A DNA stretch of 64,000 bases. Origin: Misgurnus anguillicaudatus. Its lineage: Eukaryota > Chordata > Actinopteri > Cypriniformes > Cobitidae. The stretch is taken from the NCBI RefSeq assembly GCF_027580225.2, contig NC_073358.2:49066001-49130000 (forward strand), given 5' to 3'. Each line of letters begins with the position of its first letter. Position 1 is the first letter of the stretch. Positions 11,945 to 22,724 of the stretch are shown here, piece after piece. The position numbers and the translations under genes were made by a program. Under the pieces are notes generated by a model, which was given only the letters and a program-made list of their open reading frames with translations, made no database searches and was not told where the DNA came from.

Positions 11945-12079
11945 ATATGCAGTCTGCATATGCAACCTCTAGAGGCTGCAGCCTTCCGATTGAGAAAGGG
12001 CCAAAGGTGACCTGCGGGCCGGATAAAGATGATTGGCGGGCCGCATTTGGCCCGTGGGCCGGCAGTTGACTAGCCCTGG
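11945..12079. mobile_element. hAT (Charlie-like) terminal fragment
   Basis: The stretch GGCGGGCCGCATTTGGCCC followed by GGGCCGGCAGTTGACTAGCCCTG is the typical GC-rich terminus of Charlie-type hAT elements. The other end was not found, so this is a fragment. Confidence 0.5.
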
Positions 12080-12430
12080 TCTAAGCCATAGACTGTAAAA
12101 AATGATGGACGACGCCCGTTCGCTCTCTTCCATTGGTAAACAGTAGCGATTTCGGAGCCAGTCCTGCACAGTAGTGAGCAGGAAATAAAGCCTCATAATC
12201 AAGGCCCCGCCCTCGCAGAATGCGTATATCACAGCTGTCAATCATGACGTGACACCACTGATTTTATAGCATTAAATAACTAACTAAAAACAAACTTATT
12301 TTAAAAACAAACACTTTAATTTACATCAGCGTGATAACAACTACAGGTTTGGACTACAGCCCTCTACTTCCTGCTTTAATGACATCACTACAGATAAACT
12401 AAAACAATATCATATCAAAACATACTATAA
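12080..12430. repeat. Interspersed repeat related to 20260-20600 and, inverted, to 56040-56210
   Basis: Shared words include GATGGACGAC, TATAGCATTRAAT and GTGATAACAACTAC with 20270-20570. TTGGACTACAGCCCTCTACT with CCTGCTTTAATGAC matches the reverse strand near 56060-56090. The family is unknown to me. Confidence 0.5.
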
Positions 12431-12619
12431 CATCCCTTCACAAATCTTGTCATGACAGCCGACAATAAACACTAAACACAATAAAGACTTTTAATGATGT
12501 GATAGAGCACACGTAGTTAACCCAGCCAGCTAACCAACTAAGACTAAAACACTAAATAAAACCCTTAGTAAAACAGGGCTAAATGCAAAAACAAGTCTTA
12601 CCTTTTGTCGTCGTGCAGT

Positions 12620-13100
12620 TTTTAGGTGAAAGGTAGAGAAAGTGTTGTTTGTCAATTTTTGATGGATAGTGAACACCAAATCTATTTATATATGAGGAAT
12701 ATAACAACATAAAGGGATTCGTCCTAAGTGGCAATAAGATGAGAAAATCAAAAATTGCTCATAGAAGTACAAAGATGAAAGTTGTGTAAATGTTATTGTC
12801 CTGCCCATGCAGAATGTGACTGCACTGTGTTAAAAGTCCCAAGGTACAAAAGCCCCAACTTTTCTTTGTGTGCTGAAAATACAGAATATTGAAAATAAGA
12901 AAAATATTAAAGAAAAGATACATCAATTTATTATCACTAATTATTTTATATCACATGTACATATAGGTGATTATATAATTGCAGGTACATTTGGTGTCCA
13001 AAGTATTTTCTGCATTTTTCAAATGGATAACATGATGTTACAGGCCATAACAACATTTGTGACCATGAACCACAAAACGAGTCATATGGTCAATTTATAA
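12620..13100. other. Orphan 5' flank of UGT copy B
   Basis: Similar along its length to the 5' flanks of copies A and C but with no exon 1 next to it. It marks where copy B once began. It has the uninterrupted version of the site that carries the hAT-like element at 6578 in copy A. The block 13230-13320 also resembles 20938-21015. Confidence 0.65.
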
Positions 13101-13473
13101 GCTTTCCATTGATGTTGGGGGTTGTTAGAATAGGAGTAGGGGTGGACTCACAGCCTGTAACTCCTATTAGCATTGCATTGAGACCAAATCTTTCAAACAT
13201 GGTAAGGGGCGTCACAGCGTGTACAGTATGTGGAAAATAATGTGTTTTTGACCACAAACAACGCCAACACATTGTATTATACCAAATACACAAAATAACA
13301 TTGTTTTGGCTTTTGCTACAAATGACAAGATAAAGAGACAAAGTTTTTACATTGTTTGTTGTTGTGTTTTAATTAATTCCAGGAAATGTAAAAATATTTA
13401 TCTGACAATAATTATTACAAAGAAAGAATACAGAAAATGTTTAATCATTTTTCTACTTAAAAAAAAGTCTACT

Positions 13474-16400
13474 TCACTCCTTTTTACTTTTCTGCTTTGA
13501 TCTAAAACAGTAACGTATTATAAGACACTTACAGATTTTAAAGAAGATGTAGAGGACTGCAGTCACAATAGTGAATAGAAAAGCAAATACATCCAGACAG
13601 TGATACTGATACCAGGTAAGATTATGAGCCTCAACACGCAGATGTTTAGCACCTTTATTACGCATGACAAACTCAATCCAGAAAACTGCTTCATCCAGAG
13701 GCTTCATCGGTCTGTCATGATGAATCCTGGATAACCGCATAGCATTCTCTTTATATCTGTGGGAAATAAGACAAATGTTGTGTGGTAAGAATGCATCACA
13801 AACCTAAAAATATTTCGAAAGAAAAATCACAATGTGTGATTAATCTGTTAAACTACAGATGGACTCACGAGGTGTCGGTAATGACAGCGTTGAGTCCATC
13901 CACCATATCTTCAGTCTTCATATTGTTGAAGTCCATGATAACAGCCGCTCCCTTGGCTTTCATATGGACCATGTTATCAGGCTGGTCACCAAACAATGGG
14001 ATGCCGACCATCGGTACACCGTGATATATGGCTTCATATATACCATTAGTGCCTCCATGAGTTATAAATGCTCTGGTTTTAGGATGACCTGAACCAAGAA
14101 AAAAATAGTAAGAAACTCATTTATTTATCTTAACAAAATTGATTTACGTCATGTTATGTTAAAATTTCAACACAAACCCAATAAATCATTTTGAGGGATC
14201 CAGTCATAGATTCTGGTGTTTGGTCCAAGAGTATCGGGCTTCTCCCCCATGTATCGCCATAAGACCTGTAAGTAATAAAAACATTTATATAAAGTATACT
14301 CATTCAGAGATGATCAGTGTATAATAAATAAAAAAGAGATAATTACTATCTGTTCACATTAAACTTTCCCCTATTCCAACTCTCAAACAGTAAAAATGTT
14401 AAGACCTTCTGAGGTATCTGTGCCAGTGCAGAAGCGATTGTATTGCTCTTCTCTTTGGTCATATTTTTTACCATAGACCCCAGAGAAAACACCACTATCC
14501 CATCATCTCCTGAGCTCTCAACAAACTCCTCCATATCCTACAGAAACACAAAAACACAATTTATAGGAAAAAATGTGACTGCATATTTCTGGACAACCTG
14601 AAGTATGTTACAACAGTATGATTCCTTACTATAATTATAAAATGTGGAGTAATAATTCAGATGAAGTATCTCTAATCTTTTGAGTAGCATTTCTGATCTT
14701 ATTAACAGTAAAATGCACCTTGGGTAACGGTTTGGCAGGGGTGCAGTGACTTCCTCCGATGTATTTGAAATTGGGCAGGAATGGCTTTGGATACTCAAAG
14801 TCCCAGTAGGTTCTGATTAACCAGATATCAGCTTTACCCATCATCTCACAATAGGTAGTGGGTCGTCCTGCAATAAAAGTGCTGGCTAACTTAACTTAAA
14901 AAAAAAAGTTTTTGCATGGTATTTAAATACAAATCAACACATCAAGATTTTAAAATGATTATTAAAAATTTTAGTGTTTAGTGGCCTTACAAAATTGCTG
15001 CATGTGTCTGAACTCTTATGTTACTCTAATAGCATATAACATAAGTCTTAAATTAAACATGTCTCTTTTTGTGTGTTTCTGTAACGTATGACATTTTTAT
15101 GGTTTGATATTCTTTTTAGAAAACAATTTAATTAAAAATTAATGTGCCTTCATAATCTTTCATGAAAAATGCTAATCTCCTCCCCTCCTCAAAACAATCT
15201 CTCTTTACTTCCAGTCATATGGATGGCATGTGGATTGTGCTTGGATTTATGTCAACACATGGAAAATAAGACAACTGACCTATGGCTAAGCCACGCCCCA
15301 AACGCATTGAGCCAATAACAGTGCGCAAAGCTAAACCAATACACTTAGACATTCTCTGCTTTCTCGTCCAATGAAATGCATTGCAGTTTTCATTCGTTTT
15401 TATATGTTTTTATTGTCATTTTAAATTTAAAATGGTCAAACGGTGTGCATGGGGTATATGCAAATCCGACACCTGAAAGGCTTGGCGAAATTGTGTCTTT
15501 TTTACCCTTTCCCAAGCCACATTCAACGTTAAGATAACATTAAGTGTCTCCTCTGGATTAAGTTATGCGGTAGACCACAACACCAACTAAATGTGGATAA
15601 ATTAAACAAGGATGTACATCTGTTCAACAACGTATTTGAAATGTTATCTTTAACATCTCTAATGTAACGTTAGCTTCTTGCTGCGTTGTACATCATGTCA
15701 CTTAGCTTCACTAACTATCTGTAATTATTTGTAAATAACCCGAGATAACAGATGTTATTGTTATTTGTAATAGCAATGTTGTGCTAAATGATTCATGTAA
15801 ATACTGTAGCACCAAACGGTGAGGTACTCTTGGTAAAGATGGTAAAAAGGCTTGTCCTGTATGCAACTTAGACCTGTACATATTTAATTTGATCATGATG
15901 GCAACGAGATGCGGTTTATCGCGTTTACACTGTGACCTGTAATTTTTTTGTCTGTAGCTGAAGCTGGTCATCGACCTTCACAACCATAAAATTATTAATA
16001 TAACCCTCCAATGCAGAGTTAAGGGCCTTTTGGTGACTTCGAGATGATATATAGTCTTTCTGTCTCCAAAAATCTTGTCCAGGTGAGTGGAGGGGGCGTG
16101 GTTTAGCCATAGGTCAATTGCTACTTCCGTTTCATGGCGATTTTAATTTTATTGGCCAAAACCGTGGATAAGCAAATGTTCACGGTACAATAACAGCACA
16201 TGTAAATATCGTGGTATGCCGCCACACCGGTATACCATTACAGCTAGGGTTGGGAACAAAGAACCGTTTCTTTTTTAGAACCATTTCTGTTATTTAAATG
16301 GAACCGGAACCACGCAGAGTTCTTAAGTTTCGGTTCTAAAAGTGGTTCCGATGCGATGCACGGGCAAAGCATTTGAAGGGGTCAGTTTAGGTCTTGCCTC

Positions 16401-17534
16401 ATGAATATTAATTACGTTGAGCCACCGTTTACAGTCACACAACCAAATTAACGCAGCTTACCAAAACACTTGCGCTGCTGAGGTACGCTTTGTGGAATTG
16501 TTTAGGTATTGTGCATTATTTTTCAGATTTCTTCTATTATAATGGAATCGGAATGAGACCTGGAAATCGTTAGGGAGAACTGGAAATGGAATCTGAAAAT
16601 TTCTTAGGATACCCAACCCTAGTTACAACCCTGTTGCTGTCACAAAAAGGGTACACATAGCATCAGTTGATGAATCAAATGGGACCAAGCTTCTATCATC
16701 CCTAATGGATAAAACCAGCTAAAGCCAGCATGCTAGCTACAACATATGCACTGATTTTTGCTTGTTTTAAACCACAATTAAAGAAGTTGAACCAGTTTTG
16801 AACCATAATCACTCTTTTAACTCACCTAAATATTCAGTGTAGTAGTTGTCAAATTTTTTCCACATAATTTTGGAAAAAGCATCTTGTGAAAGGTAGAAGA
16901 GCAGACTCATGATTCGCTCTGTAAAACTCATCTTGTCTGTGAGTTTACTCATGGTTCCTGGTACATATGATGGTGGAGCTGGGATCTGAGCACACAACCT
17001 CTCTGCAGCGTTAGCGATGGAGAATCGAAACGTGAACACCAAGGGAACGTTTAACTTTTCGGCCAATATATCACTGCATGGGAACATTGGGTCGGACAAA
17101 ATAACATCAAACTTCCCCTGTTGCAATTTATCCAACAACCCTGGAGATTTCAGAATGCCGTCGCAGTACGAAAGACCCATATCCAGATGTTTGGAGCCAA
17201 GATGGTAAAATTTTATTATAATCTGGAGTGGGTTTAATTTTTCAATCTCATACATCGATAACTGCAGCATTTCCTCAATGAAAGCAAACATCTCCTTAGA
17301 AGAAATTGGCATATTAAAGTCCACACGATTGAAGGGATCCGACTCTTTGACGTTCATTACCATCACGGCATCTGGCAGCAGAACGGTCACATTGTGTCCT
17401 CTGTCCACCAATGTTTCCAACACAATCTTGAGATTAATCCAATGACTGCCTTCAGTTGGATAAACTAAAACATTCCCACATTGTGCTGGACCGATAGCAA
17501 TGAGCAAGGAAAGAAAACAAGCTACAAATCTCAT
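13474..17534 (-). CDS. ugt5: UDP-glucuronosyltransferase, UGT5-like (copy C), six exons
   Basis: Exons: 17534-16826, 14867-14719, 14537-14406, 14265-14178, 14088-13869, 13756-13474; phases agree and the total is 526 residues. Exon sizes equal those of copy A. Exon 1 has the same signal peptide, GSHW and FDVILSDP motifs; differences from A cluster in the acceptor half (for example [10 protein letters not shown] for [10 protein letters not shown]), so substrate preference may differ. Exon 5 carries the intact signature and PLFGDQPDN. Exon 6 gives the membrane segment and KSKKE tail. The exon 3 donor reads GTCTTA, weaker than GTTTAT or GTTTCT in A and D. Intron 1 is 2 kb because of a P-like element and a hAT MITE. 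Confidence 0.85.
15278..16114 (+). mobile_element. P-like element with THAP-domain relic, in intron 1 of UGT copy C
   Basis: Ends ACCTATGGCTAAGCCACGCC and CGTGGTTTAGCCATAGGT are inverted repeats. Flanks CAACTG (15272-15277) and CAATTG (16115-16120) look like a target duplication, and copy A has the empty site (GAAAATAATACAATCGCTAC, near 4723). At 15432 a frame starts [14 protein letters not shown] and then hits a stop; this resembles the C-x2-4-C start of a THAP zinc finger as found in P-element transposases. The coding part is dead and mostly deleted. Confidence 0.65.
16245..16621. mobile_element. hAT-like MITE in intron 1 of UGT copy C
   Basis: Ends TAGGGTTGGGAACAAAGAAC and ATACCCAACCCTA are inverted. 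Flanks ATTACAGC and GTTACAAC agree at 6 of 8 positions. Orthologous to 4863-5132 in copy A but about 100 bp longer inside. Confidence 0.7.
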
Positions 17535-17586
17535 GATTTCTATTGAAGCAGTGTTTGATCGTGTGTGATCGTTCAGTCTTCCTCGA

Positions 17587-17593
17587 TCTTATA
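17587..17593 (-). promoter_or_regulatory. Candidate TATA box of UGT copy C
   Basis: Minus-strand AGTATAAGATCG about 55 bases upstream of the ATG at 17534, at the same place as in copy A. Confidence 0.35.
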
Positions 17594-17639
17594 CTATCAT
17601 GTATAATTATTAACCTAGAAAATGAACTTATCAAGGACA

Positions 17640-18200
17640 AAGGCGTTCATACAGTAAGCCAATAAATTGTTTAGGTAAAAGGTAAAGAAAGTTCATATGA
17701 ACAATAAAAAGATTCAGTGTCGTTTGTCAATTTTTGATGGATAATGAACACCAAATCTATTTATATATGAGAAATATAACAACATAAAGGGATTTGTCCT
17801 AAGTGGTAATACGATGAGAAATTCACAAATTGCTCATAGAAGTACAAAGATGAAAGTTGTGTAAATGTTATTGTCTTGCTCATGCAGAATGTGACTGCAC
17901 TGTGTTAAAAGTCCCAAGGTACAAAAGGCCCAACTTTTCTTTGTGCGCTGAAAATACAGAAATTGAAAATAAGAAAAATATAAATTAGAAGATACATCAA
18001 TTTAGTATCACTAATTATTTCATATTACATGTACATATGGGTACTTAAATAATTGCAGGTACAAGTCTTTTATTTTCTGCATTTTTCAAATGATTATATT
18101 TTTCATTATTTTAATAACATGGATAACATGACGTTACAGGCCATAACAACATTTGTGACCATGAACCACAAAACGAGTCATATGGGTAATTTTTTTAAAC
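17640..18200. other. 5' flank of UGT copy C, duplicated block
   Basis: Similar to 6180-6577 plus 7507-7690 and to 12620-13100. No coding signal. It has the uninterrupted version of the 6578 insertion site (CACTAATTATTTCATATTAC). Confidence 0.6.
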
Positions 18201-18300
18201 TAAGATTCATACATTATCTGAAAGCTGAATAAATAAGCTTTCCATTGATGTTGGGTTTGTTGAATCAATTTCATGCAATGAGTCTTTTTATTTCCAGGTA

Positions 18301-20818
18301 GACAGTGGGGAAAATAAGAATTTAGACTTCCAACATTTTTATCAGTTAGGGGATTTCTAAGTGGGCTATTGACACAAAAATTCCACCAGATGTAGCCATC
18401 AAGACAAATGCTGAATTCATACAAAGAAATCAGAACATTTAAGTATACAAGTTGAGTCAAAATAAATAAAGTAAAATGACAAAGGCAATAAGTATTGAAC
18501 ACATGAAGAGAACAAGATGCAAAATGAATAGAAGAAAGCCAGGAGATCACCTGCAAACTGTCAGTATTGATAGAGAAATCCTGCCCCCTATTTGATGGCC
18601 AATAAAGGCTTCTCATTACTCAGGAGACAGGAAAGACTTCATGATGGGTAAAAGCAAAGAACAGGATCTTCGTAATCTTATCGTTGTAAAAGCATTATGA
18701 TGGGAATGGTTATAGGTGCATTTCCAGAATGCTACATGTTCCTGTGAGCACTGTGGGGGCCATTATCCAGAAATGGAATGAGCCTTACTTCACCATAAAC
18801 CGGCTATGATCAGGTGCTCCACATAAGATCCCTGTCCAAGGAGTCCAAATAATAATCAGGCGAGTTCTCCAAGAGCCAAAAACCACTCGGGCAGAACTTC
18901 GGGAAGACCTTGCATCAGAGCAGGTACTGTTGTTTCAAAGAAAACTGTAAGCAATACACTGAACCGCCATGGCATGCATGCACGCTCACCACGCATGACT
19001 CCATTGCTGAACAAAAAGGATGTTGAGGCTCGGATAAAGTTTGCGAAAGAACAGTTGGAGAAGCAAGCCTGTGGATTATTGGGAGACTATAGTATGGTCA
19101 GATGAAAGCAAAATTAACTTTTTGGCAGTCATTCTACACACCATGTTTGGAGAAGAAATGGCACTGTCCAGCACACCAAGAACACCAAACCAACAGTTAA
19201 GTTTGGGGGTGGAAGCATCATGGTTTGGGGCTGCTTTTCAACAACGGGGAACTGGCAGACTTCATATTATTAAAGGCAAGATGAATGGAGAAATGTACGC
19301 TGACATTCTGGATAAAATCTGCTGCCGTCTACCAGAAAGCTGAAAATGAAAAGAGGGTGGACATTTAGCAAGACAATGATCCCAAGCACAAGGCCAAGGA
19401 AACTATGAAGTGGTTTCAAAGAAAGAAAATCAAGTTGCTTGAATGGCCCAGTGAGAGAACTGAAGATCAAAGTTCATAAAAGAGGCCCAAGGAACATTTA
19501 AGATTTAAAGACCATTTGTGTGGAAGAATGGGCCAGAATCACTCTTGAGCAATGCAGAGGACTGGTCTCTCCATACAAGAGGCGTCTAGAAGCTGTAATC
19601 ACCAACAAACGCTTTTCTACAAAGTATTAAATAAAGTGTGTAAAATACTTAGGGCCGATTTACACCGGCTGCGTGGCGTGTCCGTTTTTATTTAGGCTCT
19701 CATGTTAGCAGGTTTGACAGTTCACACCGCCTGCATGACACGCACGTCTCAGGCGCAGCTCGAGGCGCGCCGAAAACGCGTGCATGCTAGGAATAGGACC
19801 GATGCCTATTTTTCACGCCACATGCAAGCGTCTTGGAAGCGTTTCCAGGCAAAATATATGTCACCTATAGCAACAGCAGCGCATTAGCGCTGCGTCAGGC
19901 ACGCTTCTGGTATGTACAGGAAACGTTATGCAACAGGTTTTAGATGCGTTTTCTCTTGTTTGGTGGGTGTGTCTGAAATGTCGGCCCAATCAGCAGCAAG
20001 ATGTATATAAACCACGCGATACTAAAGAGACGGCTCGTTCAATGGGTTCAAGTTGGAAAGTTGTCTTTCATTCTGGACGGAAAGGTCAGTGACTGTAACA
20101 TCGAGGGTATTTTACAGTATTAAACACACATTTATAACGATTTCATCAGGCTTCAGAAACATTTAAAAAAGAACACAAATAATGGCCTCTCAGCTACCGT
20201 AGTTGCAACTCTTGCGTCATCACAACAGAGTGTTCAACGCATCACCGTTTTCTGTTTTGTAAAAAAAGATGGACGACACGACGTCGCCTCCCACCATTGT
20301 AATGAATTGAAGCCAAAAATGTCCGACCACGGTCGCCGCCATGTTACGTAAAAACGTCAGTTTGGAGCCAAGGCATGCGCAGAAGGAATCGTCCGTGGAG
20401 CCAGAGGCGGAGCCGCGTTATCAAACTTCCGCCCAAACGCTCACGCGACCAATTCAACTACGCCAATCATAACGACACGCCCCGTTTCTATAGCATTGAA
20501 TTACTAGCTAAAATGGAACTTACCACAATAATGAACACTTGAACATATATCAGTGTGATAACAACTACTTGAAAGGACCAAAACCATCTTTCGGAAACTT
20601 TTATTGAAAGTGTAAATCATTTTTTTATTTAGAGCAGAGTCCCATTCGTTTCAATGGAGAGGGTGGGGTTTATGACTTGTACTGCAGCCAGCCACCGGGG
20701 GGCGATCAAAGAGCCAGAGGCTTCACTTTTCAAGGCTTATGAGACACATCCGGACTGAACGCAGCCCTAGAGAAAATTTTGTGTCAACAGCCCACTTAGA
20801 AATCCCAACCAACCACAA
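18301..20818 (+). mobile_element. Tc1-like transposon, dead, split by a later insertion
   Basis: The left end CAGTGGGGAAAATAAG follows a TA. The interior encodes scattered Tc1 transposase pieces: MGKSKEQDLRNLIV near 18640, TIVWSDESKI near 19090, TGRLHIIKGKMNGEMYADIL near 19255, and WPSERTEDQ near 19445; these lie in different frames with stops. The frame runs out near 19630. An inverted copy of the left arm (TTTTGTGTCAACAGCCCACT against AGTGGGCTATTGACACAAAA) lies at 20776-20810, so the right arm is displaced by the insertion at 19650-20769. Confidence 0.75.
19650..20769. mobile_element. GC-richer element inserted in the Tc1 3' arm
   Basis: Bounded by TAGGGCCGATTTACACCGG and ACGCAGCCCTA. The second half (20260-20600) is similar to the repeat at 12080-12430. 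No target duplication was visible, so it may be two elements rather than one. No protein recognised. Confidence 0.45.
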
Positions 20819-20819
20819 C

Positions 20820-22724
20820 GTACAGATTAGGTAGCAAATTAGGGACACAGAGCTTTTCAAATCGATGAGTTTTGTAAAAAATCTCAGAGCGTTTGAGGAA
20901 GGCAGGGATGTCTTGAACTACAAAAATGTACAGTATGTGGAAAACAATGTGTTTTTAACCACAAACCACACGAACACATTGGATTATACCAAATACACAA
21001 AATAACATTGTTTTAGCAATGAAATAGGTGCACTTTCACTAAATGCAAGTTCAAATTAGTGTTAAAGTGAAAGTGCACTACAGAAAACAAATGATTATGT
21101 CTTGAAAGATCGAATCTTGTTTTAAAATGAGGTATTTGTTTTGTAGGCTATTGAAGATAAGTATGCATTGTATTTTGTATTTATTCATACACTAAATTAA
21201 AAATATGCAATATGTAAAACGAACAAGTATGCACAAACCTGACAGGAAAATACATGTAGGCTATATGAGATCTTTAAATATGGAGATTATAAATATGACA
21301 GGTGCTATGAGGTGATGCTCATGGAGTCTGTTTTAAGATGATCCTAACAGTTGGAGTCACTGGGTTTTATTATTAAAGTGGAAGATTTCCTATTTTTTCT
21401 TCAACGGGATTGCCGCGTTGACCACGCACACTTATTTACAAACCGCGAAGTACACAGAGTAGAAAAATCTATAACGTCTGAAATTTAATTGTATGGTTAC
21501 GGAATATACCACCATAGACAGGACAATACTTGGCAAAATATTAAGAAAACTACCTTTAAAGTTGTCCAAATGAAGTCATTTGCATCCACTCACAGAAGTG
21601 TTGATATATTTACATTAGTAAAGTTACAAAATATCTTCATAGCACAATCTTTACTGAATACTCCTTATCATTTTTGGCATGAAATAATTTTTTTGACCAA
21701 TATAATGTATTTTTGGCTTTTGCTACAATAAACCTTTGTCACTTATGACTGGTTTTGTGGTCCAGTGTCTCATTTTCTGTCTTGTGATCCATCACCCATT
21801 CCGTCTATTCTTAACTAAAACAATTATGTTCCTCATTTTTAGTGATTGGAAAATCATTCAGCAAAGCTTCAAACATTTATGACTCTTCTGAATCGATGCT
21901 TCTGAGAACGTAACAAACGTGCCACATCGTGATGTTTCGTAATATGTGGGTGGGTGTATTATTACATTCATAAATACTTCATAATTCAAACCTTTGTTCC
22001 AAAAGAAACTATATTGTTTGGAATGCACCCATCTCGTGTCCTTGTTTAGATAACATAAAATATAAAATCAGAGTAATATATATCAACAGTGAATGTGTTT
22101 AAGCTTTTGCACGCATTAATTTCACCAGCAGGTGTCCTCAGTGAGCCGTTTATTGATTCAAAGTTTCGTTTCTCATCACTCCGCATTTCCAACATATAAT
22201 CATATTTTAAAACTTTTAAATAACTCTCTAACGACACTTAATCAAAGTTTAAACTACTTACAGTCAAATATTTCTCAACGTCAGACTGTTTAAAAGTGAT
22301 GTATGATGTTTGAGTCGCTAAATCACAGCTTCACACTCGGAAGACCTCAGTGCGTGACCAGTAACCCCTCAGGAAACACTGGTTTCAAAATAAAAGTCGT
22401 AGAGGTCTGAGAATCAACAGTAATGGACGTTACATGTGAGTAAATATTTGATTTTATTATTTATAACACTTTATATACTATACACACTCAATTCATTATA
22501 TATTTTAGTGCAGCAAATATTTATAGTAAATATTACAATGCATTGATAACCATGCATCTCATAATTGCTGGTTTAATCCTGTGATGTAGGAGAATAAATA
22601 TTTAAATCTGAATTTTAAAAAGATATCAACATTTTAATTATTATTTGTTAGTATTAGTGTATATAGACATAGTGTTTGTGCAAAGAATATAGAAGATTTA
22701 GAAGAATCTTTATTAAAATCTGTT
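20820..22724. other. Intergenic DNA between UGT copies C and D
   Basis: No gene seen. From 21400 onward it parallels 7915-10230. The block near 20938-21015 parallels 13230-13320. It lacks the elements that interrupt the A-B copy. Confidence 0.55.

Noticed and set aside
19041..19343. 100-residue frame as a functional gene
   Set aside because: Part of a Tc1 transposase with frameshifts; kept only as part of the dead element.
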